NCBI RefSeq assembly: GCF_026427715.1
Contig: NZ_CP107558.1
Location: forward strand, 409,001-473,000
Reading direction: 5' to 3'
Source of the DNA: Methylocystis sp. MJC1
Lineage (GTDB): Bacteria; Pseudomonadota; Alphaproteobacteria; Rhizobiales; Beijerinckiaceae
DNA: 64,000 nucleotides
Shown here: one piece after another, positions 46,012 through 54,349 of the stretch
Numbering within the stretch: the first letter of the stretch is position 1
Layout: every line of letters begins with the position of its first letter
Made by a program: the position numbers and the translations under genes
The notes under the pieces: model-generated
Seen by the model: the letters and a program-made list of their open reading frames with translations, nothing else
The model's database searches: none
What the model was told of the DNA's origin: nothing

Positions 46012-47439
46012 CTGTCTCAGAGTGATTGGTTCGACGCGCCCGATCTCTGCGATCGCCTGAAGGCGATCGTCGGAGCTTCCGCCGTGATAACCGATGCGGC
46101 GGATATGGACGCCTATCTGTCCGAGCCGCGCGACCTTTACCATGGCCGTGGTCTTTGCGTCGTCAGACCGAAAGACGCTGGCGAAGTCGCCCGTGTGCTG
46201 GCGCTCTCCAACGAACGCGGCGTGGCGATTGTTCCGCAAGGCGGCAACACAGGTCTCGTCGGCGGCCAGACGCCGGACATGAGCGGCCGGCAGATCGTCC
46301 TTTCACTGCAAAGATTGGATCGGGTGCGCGAGGTCGATCCGTCCTCCGACGCGATGACGCTCGAAGCCGGCGTGACGCTTGCGCGGGCGCAGGAGATCGC
46401 GCAATCCGTCGACCGTTATTTTCCATTATCGCTTGCGTCCGAGGGAAGCTGCACGATCGGCGGCAATCTTGCGACCAATGCCGGCGGCGTGCATGTGCTC
46501 GCCTATGGCGCGGCGCGGGACCTTGTGCTCGGACTCGAAGTCGCGCTCGCCGACGGGCGGATTCTCTCGACGCTCGGCAAGCTGCGCAAGGATAACACCG
46601 GCTATAATCTCACCCAGCTTTTCGTAGGGTCCGAAGGCACGCTCGGCGTCATCACCGCAGCGACGCTAAAGCTCTTCCCGCACCCGCACTCGCGCGCCGT
46701 CGCGTTTCTGGGCCTCGACAATCCGGCCAAGGCGTTGGCGCTGCTCAACTTCATGAAAGGCCATGCCGGGCCGGGCTTGCACGCTTTCGAGCTGATTCCC
46801 CGCGTAGGGCTCGAGCTTGTCTTGCGGCATATTCCCAACGCGCGCGATCCGCTCGATGTGCCTCATCCCTGGTATGCGCTTCTCGAAATTGCCGGCTTTG
46901 CCGAGGGCGAGGCCGAACGGACAGCGGCGCTGTCGCTTGCGCAGGCGCTGGAGGTAGGGCTCGCCCACGACGCCACGATCGCTCAGTCGCTCGACCAGGC
47001 CGAAAGCCTTTGGCGGCTGCGCGAGAGCCTTTCTGAGGCGCAAAAGCGCGAGGGCGGCTCGATCAAGCACGATGTCTCCGTGCCCATCGAGCGCATCCCC
47101 GCCTTCATCGCTGAGGCCGGCGCGCGAATCGCTGCGCAATTCCCTGGCGCGCGGCCGGTTCCCTTCGGCCATGTGGGGGACGGCAATCTTCACTATAATG
47201 TCTCGCAGCCTGTCGGGGCCGATAAAGCGGCCTTTCTGGCGCGCTGGGACGAAATGAACGACATCGTCCATGGGCTCGTGCATGAATATGGCGGGTCCAT
47301 ATCCGCCGAGCACGGAATCGGCCGATTGAAGCGCGACCTTCTCGCCCGCGTAAAGGACTCTGTCGCGCTCGATCTGATGCGCGCCTTGAAGAAGACGCTC
47401 GATCCAAAGGGCGTGCTCAATCCGGGCAAGCTGATTTGA
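46012..47439 (+). CDS. FAD-binding oxidase/lactate-type dehydrogenase (GlcD-like, VAO family)
   Basis: 475 aa if started at CTG 46012, which has GAGGG seven bases upstream; the nearest standard start is GTG 46084 and would drop 24 residues that match the usual N-terminal helix of the family (DLCDRLKAIVGASAV). FAD-binding core: VCVVRPKDAGEVARVL, VPQGGNTGLVGGQTPD, GGNLATNAGGVHVLAYG (PP-loop type), then a cap domain with HVGDGNLHYNVSQP and ISAEHGIGRLKRDLL. It oxidises 2-hydroxy acids such as D-lactate, D-2-hydroxyglutarate or glycolate. It is a single-subunit type without fused iron-sulfur domain. Confidence 0.9.
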   Translation: MSQSDWFDAPDLCDRLKAIVGASAVITDAADMDAYLSEPRDLYHGRGLCVVRPKDAGEVARVLALSNERGVAIVPQGGNTGLVGGQTPDMSGRQIVLSLQRLDRVREVDPSSDAMTLEAGVTLARAQEIAQSVDRYFPLSLASEGSCTIGGNLATNAGGVHVLAYGAARDLVLGLEVALADGRILSTLGKLRKDNTGYNLTQLFVGSEGTLGVITAATLKLFPHPHSRAVAFLGLDNPAKALALLNFMKGHAGPGLHAFELIPRVGLELVLRHIPNARDPLDVPHPWYALLEIAGFAEGEAERTAALSLAQALEVGLAHDATIAQSLDQAESLWRLRESLSEAQKREGGSIKHDVSVPIERIPAFIAEAGARIAAQFPGARPVPFGHVGDGNLHYNVSQPVGADKAAFLARWDEMNDIVHGLVHEYGGSISAEHGIGRLKRDLLARVKDSVALDLMRALKKTLDPKGVLNPGKLI

Positions 47440-48144
47440 TCAGCCAAAAAGCGTGCGGCCCAGCGGCTCCTGCAAATGTGGCCCGTCTTCGGTCGCCTTG
47501 TTGACCGCCGGGGCGATCTCGAAAAATTCTAGGGCGTCGTCGGCCGCTGGCCTAAGCAGGGCCGCGGCCATTTCGGCGCTGACGCCGTCGCAGTCCAGCC
47601 AGGCGGCGAAGTCCTTTGATTCTAGAACCGCCGGCATCCGCTCATGCACGGCGATGGTCGCCGCATTTGCAGCCGTGGTGAGAATGCAGGCCGTGTCGAT
47701 CTCGGAGCCATCCGCGCCGGCATAGGTCTCCCAAAGGCCGGCCATGCCCATCGGCGCCCCGTCGGCCCGGCGGAAGAGGTAGGGCTTGCGCGCTATTTTT
47801 CGTGCTGCGTCGAGCTTCAGCCATTCATAATAAGCGTCCGCGGGGACGAGACAGCGCCGCCGCTTCATGGCGGCGCGAAAGCTCGCTCTTTCGAGAACTG
47901 TCTCGGATCTTGCGTTGAAAATTAGCGGAAAATCGCTGGGGTCTTTCGCGAAACCCGGCAGGAAGCCCCAGCGCGCCAGCATGAAGCGCCGCGTGGGCTT
48001 TCCGTCTTGACGCTCGCTTGTGACGATCGCGATCGGCTGCGTTGGCGCGATATTGTAACGTGGCGGAAAATTAGGCGTTTCAGGATAGCCGAACAGCTTC
48101 CTGATTGCCTCGGGCGCGGAGGTGAGCGCATAACGTCCGCACAT
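47440..48144 (-). CDS. SRAP-family (YedK/HMCES-like) abasic-site protein
   Basis: 234 aa. Met-Cys start exposes Cys2, the residue that forms the thiazolidine crosslink with abasic DNA. RYNIAPTQPIAIV (catalytic Asn), ARWGFLPGFAKDP, FNARSETV, RRCLVPADAYYEWLK (Glu) and VHERMPAVL (His) complete the site. It shields abasic sites in single-stranded DNA. It abuts the convergent oxidase gene end-to-end with no spacer. Confidence 0.95.
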   Translation of the reverse strand: MCGRYALTSAPEAIRKLFGYPETPNFPPRYNIAPTQPIAIVTSERQDGKPTRRFMLARWGFLPGFAKDPSDFPLIFNARSETVLERASFRAAMKRRRCLVPADAYYEWLKLDAARKIARKPYLFRRADGAPMGMAGLWETYAGADGSEIDTACILTTAANAATIAVHERMPAVLESKDFAAWLDCDGVSAEMAAALLRPAADDALEFFEIAPAVNKATEDGPHLQEPLGRTLFG

Positions 48145-48282
48145 TTCCCATCCTACTCAAGTCTTGCCGGTCCAAGCGCCATGGCGAGCGGCCGCGAGCT
48201 TGGCCTCAAATGATCATGGCGGCGCAAGGAATTGTTATCACATTCCGTTCAAGCTTGGATCGAGCGCATTGGCGAGACCCGA

Positions 48283-48768
48283 ATGAACTTGAACCTGCAA
48301 CTTATCGAGCCGAGCATAGCGCGCCCGAAGGCGGTCGAGGAGTTGCAGTCGAAGACGCTGGTCAACCCCGTCTCCGGCCTCGCCAATGATTATCTCAACC
48401 TGTTCAATGAGCTAGTGATGATTCTGGAGCAGATCCCGCTTATGCCGGAATTGCTCGAGGATCTCTGCGCATGGCGCCCCGTCAGCTACCAGGAGTATTT
48501 CCGCCGATCGCCTCTTCCGGGCCGGCATTCGGCGCTCTCGGCCTATGAGGAGCTGAGCCCGAGCTTCCGGCGTCGTTTCGAGACCTTTGTCGCCGAGCTC
48601 GACGTCATTGCGTTGGCGAGTGTCGCCGCCGTGCGCCGTCAGCTCCGCGACGGACCGCCGCCCGATATGGAGCGCCTTCAGGCGACCTGCGCGCGCGCCG
48701 GGGAAAAGATGCGCGTCATCCTGCTGCGCGCCTCCCGCCTCGTCAATTACGCGAACATAGAAGGCTAA
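48283..48768 (+). CDS. Hypothetical helical protein, 161 aa
   Basis: ATG at 48283 (MNLNLQLIEPS); the frame is open from 48232 but the earlier part is low in codon bias. The product is soluble and helix-rich with conserved-looking blocks (NPVSGLANDYLNLFNELVMIL; SYQEYFRRSPLPGR; RRRFETFVAELDVIAL). No family is recognised. Codon use and GC match the genome, so it is likely real. It is flanked by convergent genes, apparently monocistronic. Confidence 0.7.
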   Translation: MNLNLQLIEPSIARPKAVEELQSKTLVNPVSGLANDYLNLFNELVMILEQIPLMPELLEDLCAWRPVSYQEYFRRSPLPGRHSALSAYEELSPSFRRRFETFVAELDVIALASVAAVRRQLRDGPPPDMERLQATCARAGEKMRVILLRASRLVNYANIEG

Positions 48769-48775
48769 AACCAGA

Positions 48776-49522
48776 CTATCGGCCGCGCGCGAAGAAGGCC
48801 GCCAGCCTTTCGCGCGTGGTAGGCGAGGCGAGCGCCTGCGCGAAAAGCGCGGCTTCTTCGTCGATGCGCGCCAAAATTTCCGCCGGGTCGCCGCGCATCA
48901 GCCGCCGCGCGGCGAGGAGAGCTGCGGGCGGCTTTTGCGCTAGCTTCTTTGCCGCCGCCTTCGCCGTTTCGAGCACAGCCTCTGGTTCGACCAGCGCATT
49001 GACCAGGCCGAGCCGGAACGCGTCTTCGCCGGAGAAGTCCTCTCCAGCAAGGAGATATTGAGACGCTCTCGCCATACCGAATCGTAGGGGAACAAGCAGG
49101 CTTGCCCCGGCCTCCGGCACGAGGCCGAGATCGATAAAGGGCATGCGAAGCCGCGCTTGCCGGCTTGCATAAACCAGGTCGCAATGGAAAAGCATGGTCG
49201 CGCCGACGCCGATGGCGTCGCCCGTGACGGCCGCGACCATGGGCTTCTCAAAGGCGGCGAGCGTCCGCACGAAGGCAAGCGCCGGGAAGTCCTCTGGTTT
49301 TTCCATAAAGTCGCGGAAATCGCTCAGGTCATTCCCAGCGGTGAAGTCTGCGCCGGTTCCCGAGAAAACGACCGCGCGGACGGCTGCGTCGCGGCGCGCG
49401 TCGTCGAGCGCACGGATGAGCGTCAGGTAGGTTTCCCGGTCCAGCGCATTCTTTTTTTCGGGCCTGTTGAACGCGAGCCATAAAACGCCCTCGCTGCGCG
49501 AAACCAAAACCCTATCGGACAT
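48776..49522 (-). CDS. Enoyl-CoA hydratase/isomerase family protein
   Basis: 248 aa. Crotonase fold: LWLAFNRPEKKNALD, oxyanion-hole residues in FTAGNDLSDF and AVTGDAIGVGATMLFHCDLVYAS, and a catalytic Glu in IDLGLVPEAGASL. The single Glu at the isomerase-like position, with Gly/Ala at the first hydratase Glu, suggests an enoyl-CoA isomerase or related activity rather than a standard hydratase. Cytosolic. No other fatty-acid genes nearby. Confidence 0.9.
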   Translation of the reverse strand: MSDRVLVSRSEGVLWLAFNRPEKKNALDRETYLTLIRALDDARRDAAVRAVVFSGTGADFTAGNDLSDFRDFMEKPEDFPALAFVRTLAAFEKPMVAAVTGDAIGVGATMLFHCDLVYASRQARLRMPFIDLGLVPEAGASLLVPLRFGMARASQYLLAGEDFSGEDAFRLGLVNALVEPEAVLETAKAAAKKLAQKPPAALLAARRLMRGDPAEILARIDEEAALFAQALASPTTRERLAAFFARGR

Positions 49523-49778
49523 GGCGAAACCTCGAAAGTCGGGAAGGAAAAGCGCGTTTGGTCCAATCCGAGAGAAGCTTTCTAGAATTTAACTATCTAG
49601 CGCCGCCTCTTGTCGCTCATATGGTTGGCGCCCCGAAGGCCCGTTAGCTGCGGGGCGGCGGGGACGTCGGATGGAGGCCCCGCAGAGAGACAATTCGCTC
49701 CTGCTTAGATTGTGGCTCGTTGCGAATTCAAGAAGTATAATCTATGGGGGATTCAGGGTGCGGCCGAGGCGGTGGGGA

Positions 49779-50462
49779 ATGATCGATTTCTTCACATTGG
49801 TTTTTGGGAATCCCGCGCAGCGCACCCAAAGCTTCTTTCGGGGCGCGGAGCTCCGCATGATCGACAACATCGCCGAATCGCTGCCGGACCGCGTCGAGCC
49901 GATGCAGCTTTCGGGCTTGGGGGCGTGCGGCGCCGTCGTTGCTTCGATCGCTTTGATTTCGTGCAACCAATTCCCGAACGCGATGTGGCTTGTCCCTTTT
50001 GCGATGGCGATCAATTGGTTCGGCCTCTCGGTCGATCTGCCGCTCGCGCGGAAACGCCAGCAGGAGGCCGCCGCCGAGGGCATGGCGCATCACCTGGGGG
50101 AGATCTTTTCGCACCTCTCGATTTTGATCGCCTATGGCTTTTCGCCCTTTTTGTCCGTTCGGGCCGCGACCGCCGTGGTGGTCTGCTACCTGCTCTTCGC
50201 CGTCTATGGCTATATCCGCGCTGCGACGCGCCATGTCGAGCAAATGGCCTATATCGGTATCGGGGTGACGGAGTTTCGGATTTTGTTGGCTTTTTGGCCC
50301 TTCGTCGCGGTCTCCTTGGGCGTGCCGCAGAGCCTTGGGGATAAGCAGCCCGCCATCGACGTCGCCGTCTTGTCGCTCGCAGGTTTTGCAATTATCGGAT
50401 TGCTCACCAAGCTTTTCCTCGATAGCCGGAAAATGACGGCGGCGTCCGGGCGTGACGACTAA
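49779..50462 (+). CDS. Inactive CDP-alcohol phosphotransferase-like membrane protein (pseudoenzyme paralogue)
   Basis: 227 aa from the ATG at 49779 with GAGG nine bases upstream; the frame opens at 49671 but that part is A/T-rich and looks like promoter. About five membrane helices. It aligns along its length with the product of 52113-52859 (NWFG-S-D--LAR-RQ; YGFSPF; VTEFRILLAFW). The CDP-alcohol phosphotransferase motif is broken: the first Asp is Leu83, the second is kept (Asp86), the Gly is Leu87, the third Asp is His105 and the fourth Ile109. Metal and CDP binding should be lost. It may be a regulatory or structural partner of the active paralogue. Confidence 0.78.
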   Translation: MIDFFTLVFGNPAQRTQSFFRGAELRMIDNIAESLPDRVEPMQLSGLGACGAVVASIALISCNQFPNAMWLVPFAMAINWFGLSVDLPLARKRQQEAAAEGMAHHLGEIFSHLSILIAYGFSPFLSVRAATAVVVCYLLFAVYGYIRAATRHVEQMAYIGIGVTEFRILLAFWPFVAVSLGVPQSLGDKQPAIDVAVLSLAGFAIIGLLTKLFLDSRKMTAASGRDD

Positions 50463-50724
50463 CGTTTCGCCATAAAGTCATCGCATCTTTGCCACAAGAA
50501 TAGGGCCGGCGCGAAAGCATTAAGCTTGCCGCAACCTTACGACGCGATCTTTCGCGTAATGTCAGTAAACCTTAATGATTAGATGTGACATAAGCGCCAC
50601 ATTGGAGCGGAATCGCGAGGAGCCGAGATCAATAAACCTCTGCGGTTCTTGGTTGGGTGATACCCTTTCTGTTAGTTTCCGGCTCTCTCTCCTATGGAGA
50701 GCCTCTGACGCGGTTGGAGCGACT
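50463..50724 (+). promoter_or_regulatory. Upstream region of the export lipoprotein gene
   Basis: 262 bp without a convincing gene; an open frame from 50575 runs into the lipoprotein but lacks a ribosome-binding site. The A/T-rich stretch around 50560-50590 is a plausible promoter zone. No operator recognised. Confidence 0.35.
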
Positions 50725-51912
50725 TTGACAACTACTCGTCTCGATCTTCTGAAGCGTCTTTCTCTTGTCGCTTTGTGTGGCGCGCTCACCGCGTGTGGAA
50801 TTACGCCGGCCAGCGGGCCGTCTCGCGACGAGATGGTCAAGGGCGTCTCCGCGACATCGCAGGAAGGCGAGGGGTCTTTTGCCTGGGTGGAGATCGACCG
50901 GCACACGCTCGACGTCCTTGCAAGGCGAGCGCCGCCCAGTCTGCGTGGCTTTTTTGGCGATTATCGTCCTTCCGCTTCGCAGGTGATCGGCGTCGGAGAC
51001 GCCCTTCAGATCACTGTGTGGGAAGCGGCTTCCGGCGGGCTTTTCTCGGCGGGCGAGTCCGCGGGCGGCGTCAATCCTGGCTCCCGCTCCTCGCTCATTC
51101 CCGAGCAGATCGTCGGGCATGATGGCTCCGTGACGGTGCCTTATGCCGGGCGCCTCCAGGTCGCTGGGCGTACGCAGCAGCAGGTCGAGGCCGCCATCGT
51201 CGAACGCCTGCACGGAAAGGCGATCGAGCCGCAGGCGCTGGTGAATGTCACGCGGAACGTCACCAACACGGTCACCGTGACGGGAGAGGTCGCAAATGGC
51301 GCGCGCGTTCCGCTCAATCTGCGGGGCGACCGGATTCTCGACGTCGTCGCCCAGGCCGGCGGCTATCGATCGCCCGTCCACGAGACTTTCATCAGCGTTA
51401 CGCGCGGCAATCGGACGGCGCGCGCGCCGCTCCAGGCGCTTTTGGCGAACCCCGGCGAGAATATCTATGTGCGCCCTGGGGATATTTTGACCGTCGAAAG
51501 TCGCCCGCAGACTTTCACTGTCGCGGGCGCCGCTGGCGCGAACGCCGTGATCCCCTTCGACGCGCGCGGCATTACGCTCGAGGAGGCGATCGGCAAGTCG
51601 GGCGGCTTGAACGACAATCGCGCTGATCCCGACGGTCTCTTTATTTTGCGCTATGAGCCGACAACGCTCGTCCGCGAGTTCCCGAACGTTTCTCCCGAGT
51701 TGCTGCGGCAGCCGCAAATCCCCGTCGCCTATCATCTGAACATGAAGGACCCGACCGCGCTCTTCGCGGCGCGCCGGTTCGCGGTCCGCGACAAGGACAT
51801 CATCTACATCTCGAACGCGCCTTTGGCTGAGATCGGGAAGGTCGTGCAGCTCATTCAGATGGTGGCGCAGCCGGCAGTCCAAGGAATGGCGGTCAGCCGT
51901 ATCGGGCATTGA
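50725..51912 (+). CDS. Wza-like polysaccharide export lipoprotein
   Basis: 395 aa from a TTG at 50725 with GGAG five bases upstream. Signal with lipobox LTACG (Cys near residue 24). The poly_export domain around residues 80-170 (YRPSASQVIGVGDALQITVWEA, DGSVTVPYAGRLQVAGRTQQQVEAAI) is followed by SLBB repeats (VTVTGEVANGARVPLNLRGDRILDVVAQAGG; FTVAGAAGANAVIPFDARGITLEEAIGKSGG). It forms the outer-membrane channel for capsule or exopolysaccharide. No Wzc/Wzx/Wzy genes follow, so it is separated from the rest of its machinery or serves another export system. Confidence 0.93.
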   Translation: MTTTRLDLLKRLSLVALCGALTACGITPASGPSRDEMVKGVSATSQEGEGSFAWVEIDRHTLDVLARRAPPSLRGFFGDYRPSASQVIGVGDALQITVWEAASGGLFSAGESAGGVNPGSRSSLIPEQIVGHDGSVTVPYAGRLQVAGRTQQQVEAAIVERLHGKAIEPQALVNVTRNVTNTVTVTGEVANGARVPLNLRGDRILDVVAQAGGYRSPVHETFISVTRGNRTARAPLQALLANPGENIYVRPGDILTVESRPQTFTVAGAAGANAVIPFDARGITLEEAIGKSGGLNDNRADPDGLFILRYEPTTLVREFPNVSPELLRQPQIPVAYHLNMKDPTALFAARRFAVRDKDIIYISNAPLAEIGKVVQLIQMVAQPAVQGMAVSRIGH

Positions 51913-51960
51913 TAAACTGGTGGTTTTGTAGGACAAAGGCCAAGGTAGGCGAATCTATTC

Positions 51961-51991
51961 TTGACCTTGACTACTTGTGAGGGCCAATATC
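51961..51991 (+). promoter_or_regulatory. Possible sigma-70 promoter upstream of the CDP-alcohol phosphotransferase gene
   Basis: TTGACC (51961-51966), 18-base spacer, CAATAT (51985-51990). An inverted repeat CAAGGT / ACCTTG overlaps the -35 box and could be an operator. Sequence match only, in a 200-bp gene-free gap. Confidence 0.3.
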
Positions 51992-52112
51992 ATGAGCGAC
52001 AGATTCCATGACGCTCCGTGGAGGCGTCTTACATTCGGGATTATGCATCTTTTCAACGAGCGACATGGGTGCGGCGGCGGCTCATTGCGACACCTAGTTC
52101 CAGGAGGGAGCC

Positions 52113-52859
52113 GTGGCCAACATTAGGATAAATGACAGCTTGCTCTCCAGGGCCGAGCGTGCGGCGCTTGCGGCGCTGGTTCGCCGCTTGCCCCGTTCGA
52201 TGACGCCGGACCATTTGACGTCTATCGGTTTGGTGGGGGCGGTTTTGACCTCGGCGGGCTTTATCGCGTGCTGGTGGTCGAACTGGTTCCTCGTCGCCGT
52301 CGTTGCAGGGCTCGCTCTCAACTGGTTTGGTGATTCGCTCGATGGGACGCTTGCCCGCTACCGGCAGATCGAGCGCCCCCATTATGGGTATTTTATCGAT
52401 CATTCCGCCGATCTGATCGCCCAGACGCTGATCGTCGTCGGCCTCGGTTTCTCCCCGTTTTTCACGATACCGTCGGCTCTCCTGGTTCTGTCGCTCTACC
52501 TTCTGATCAGCTCTTACACCTATCTGCGGGTTGTCACGGAGAGCGTCCACCGCTTGTCCTATGGCGGGATGGGGGCGACGGAATTCCGTATCCTCGTCGC
52601 CGTTTGGGCGCTCGTTGCCGCTTGGGTCGGACCTGTTGTTTCCACCGGTCGGATTTATTCTTTCGTCGGGCTCGACGTCATCATCGGCTTTCTCTCGGCT
52701 TGCACGTTCTGCGGCTTCATCTGGATTGTCCGCAGCGACTTGAGCCGCTTGCAGAAAGAGGAGCGCGCCGCTCAGAAAGCGTCGTCTGTCGCCGCCCTTC
52801 GGCAGGAGCCGTTATTCGACATCCAGAAGGTCGATCTGGCTGATCAGACCGCCCAGTAA
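52113..52859 (+). CDS. CDP-alcohol phosphatidyltransferase family membrane protein (catalytically complete)
   Basis: 248 aa from a GTG with AGGAGG upstream. The motif is complete: Asp74-x2-Asp77-Gly78-x2-Ala-Arg82 ... Gly92-x3-Asp96-x3-Asp100 (FGDSLDGTLAR; YGYFIDHSAD). Nine residues, not the usual eight, separate Arg82 from Gly92. About five membrane helices. It would join a CDP-activated lipid (for example CDP-diacylglycerol) with an alcohol, or transfer a phospho-alcohol. Its nearest relative in the window is the broken copy at 49779-50462, and both flank the Wza-like gene. Product unknown; a modified phospholipid or a glycan phospho-substituent is possible. Confidence 0.88.
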   Translation: MANIRINDSLLSRAERAALAALVRRLPRSMTPDHLTSIGLVGAVLTSAGFIACWWSNWFLVAVVAGLALNWFGDSLDGTLARYRQIERPHYGYFIDHSADLIAQTLIVVGLGFSPFFTIPSALLVLSLYLLISSYTYLRVVTESVHRLSYGGMGATEFRILVAVWALVAAWVGPVVSTGRIYSFVGLDVIIGFLSACTFCGFIWIVRSDLSRLQKEERAAQKASSVAALRQEPLFDIQKVDLADQTAQ

Positions 52860-53045
52860 ACAAGCATTTGAGATGCGCGCTAGGGACGGTTATTGATCTT
52901 TCGATCAATGCTGTCTTTTTCGCATTCTCTTTTTTTACTGCGACGCTCGTAAACCCCAAGCCTTATTTATAAAATACAACGACGCAGAGGCTGTGGTGTT
53001 TTAACGCGCCATTCGGCTGCAACATTGCTTTGGCGCTGGGGAATC

Positions 53046-54056
53046 ATGTCCAATAATAGTCTTGTGCTGGTCACGGGCGCGAGTGGCTTCATCGGGGGCG
53101 CGGTCGTCCGGCTCTTGATTTCAAAGGGTTTTCCGGTAAGAGCCCTCGCGCGGAACTCGAGTATCCGCGACAATATCCCAGATGCCTGCGAGGTATTCGA
53201 GGGCGACGTCACCGACGAGGAAAGCGTCCGCGCCGCGATGCGCGGCGTCAGCCGCGTTTTCCACCTGGCGGCTGATTATCGGATTTGGGCGCCGGATCCC
53301 GAGCCGGTGTTCAGGGTCAATGTCAGAGGCGCCGAGCTTGTGATGCGCGAAGCGATTCGCTCGGGCGTCGAGCGAATCGTCCATACGAGCAGCGTCGCAA
53401 CGCTTGCCGCGGCCAATGGCTGCGTCTGCACCGAGAAAGACCGGCTTTCGCCAGAAAAGGCCATCGGCGCTTATAAGCAAAGCAAAATCCTTTCGGAGCG
53501 CCTCGTCGAGCGGATGGTCGAGAAAGAGGGGCTGCCGGCTATTATCGTCTGCCCCTCGGCCCCGCTGGGGCCGGGCGACGTCAAACCCACGCCGACGGGC
53601 CGAATCGTGTCGGAGGCCGTGCGCGGGGCCATGCCCGCTTATGTCGAGACGGGTCTCAATATCGCGCATGTGGACGACGTCGCCGCTGGCCACCTCGCCG
53701 CCATGGAGCGGGGCCAAATCGGCGAGCGTTATATCCTGGGCGGCGAAAACTTGACTTTGCGGGACCTATTGACGGAAATTTCCCGGGTCACCGGTCGGCG
53801 CGGCCCGCAATTCAAGCTGCCCGCGGCGCCTCTGATGCCGCTGGCCTATGCCAATGAATGGGGCGCGCGCCTGTTGGGGTATGAGCCTTTTCTCCATTGC
53901 GATAGCCTGAAGATGTCCCAGACACGCATGTTTTTCGACGATCAGAAAGCCCGCCGCGAGCTTGGTTATACAACCCGACCGGTGCAGCACGCGGTTGAGG
54001 ACGCCGTCGCTTGGTTCCGCGGGGCTTCACGGCGTTCTGGTCGGAAGAGCGCATGA
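53046..54056 (+). CDS. hpnA: Hopanoid-associated sugar epimerase HpnA-like (NAD-dependent epimerase/dehydratase)
   Basis: 336 aa from the ATG at 53046. Extended SDR: VLVTGASGFIGGAVVRLL (NAD-binding), FHLAADYRIWAPDPEPVFRVNVRGAE, HTSSVAT (Ser) and AYKQSKILSE (Tyr-x3-Lys). The LAADYRIWAPDPE and PSAPLGPGDVKPTPTGRIV blocks are characteristic of the hopanoid-associated HpnA group. Its biochemical step is not well established; it is linked by neighbourhood to sugar-modified hopanoids in other bacteria. No squalene-hopene cyclase is in this window. The stop overlaps the start of the next gene (ATGA). Confidence 0.85.
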   Translation: MSNNSLVLVTGASGFIGGAVVRLLISKGFPVRALARNSSIRDNIPDACEVFEGDVTDEESVRAAMRGVSRVFHLAADYRIWAPDPEPVFRVNVRGAELVMREAIRSGVERIVHTSSVATLAAANGCVCTEKDRLSPEKAIGAYKQSKILSERLVERMVEKEGLPAIIVCPSAPLGPGDVKPTPTGRIVSEAVRGAMPAYVETGLNIAHVDDVAAGHLAAMERGQIGERYILGGENLTLRDLLTEISRVTGRRGPQFKLPAAPLMPLAYANEWGARLLGYEPFLHCDSLKMSQTRMFFDDQKARRELGYTTRPVQHAVEDAVAWFRGASRRSGRKSA

Positions 54057-54349
54057 GGCGGTCGCTCGCGACCGCCGCGCAGATTTTCCCCGTTTTTCTC
54101 GCCTTGGCGGACCCTTGCGCCGCAGGGGAGGCGCCGAGCGGGTTTAATTTTTGTGCGCCGCCTTTGCGGCCACCCTGCATAGACGCGCCTGTCGCCAATG
54201 ACGCCTGCGACGCGGAAGTACAGGCCTTTATCAAAACGGTCTTCAGATATCGCGAGTGTCTGGAGAAAGAGACCCAGCGGGCGGTTCGCGAAGCGAATGA
54301 CGTGCTGGAGGCATGGAAATGCCGCACGGGCGCTCTGACGTGCCGCTGA
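54053..54349 (+). CDS. Small secreted cysteine-containing protein, unknown function
   Basis: 98 aa from the ATG at 54053 overlapping the hpnA stop. A signal peptide (SLATAAQIFPVFLALADPCAAG) precedes a short mature chain with six cysteines (NFC, PPC, DAC, REC, WKC, LTC), some probably paired. It ends inside the start region of the glycosyltransferase gene (31-bp overlap), so all three genes are likely one transcript. No family recognised. Confidence 0.65.
   Translation: MRRSLATAAQIFPVFLALADPCAAGEAPSGFNFCAPPLRPPCIDAPVANDACDAEVQAFIKTVFRYRECLEKETQRAVREANDVLEAWKCRTGALTCR

Noticed and set aside
51992..52123. Possible 44-aa ORF (MSDRFHDAPWRRL...) upstream of the phosphotransferase gene
   Set aside because: No Shine-Dalgarno, Gly/Arg-rich C-terminus, and it runs into the start of the next gene; likely leader sequence only.
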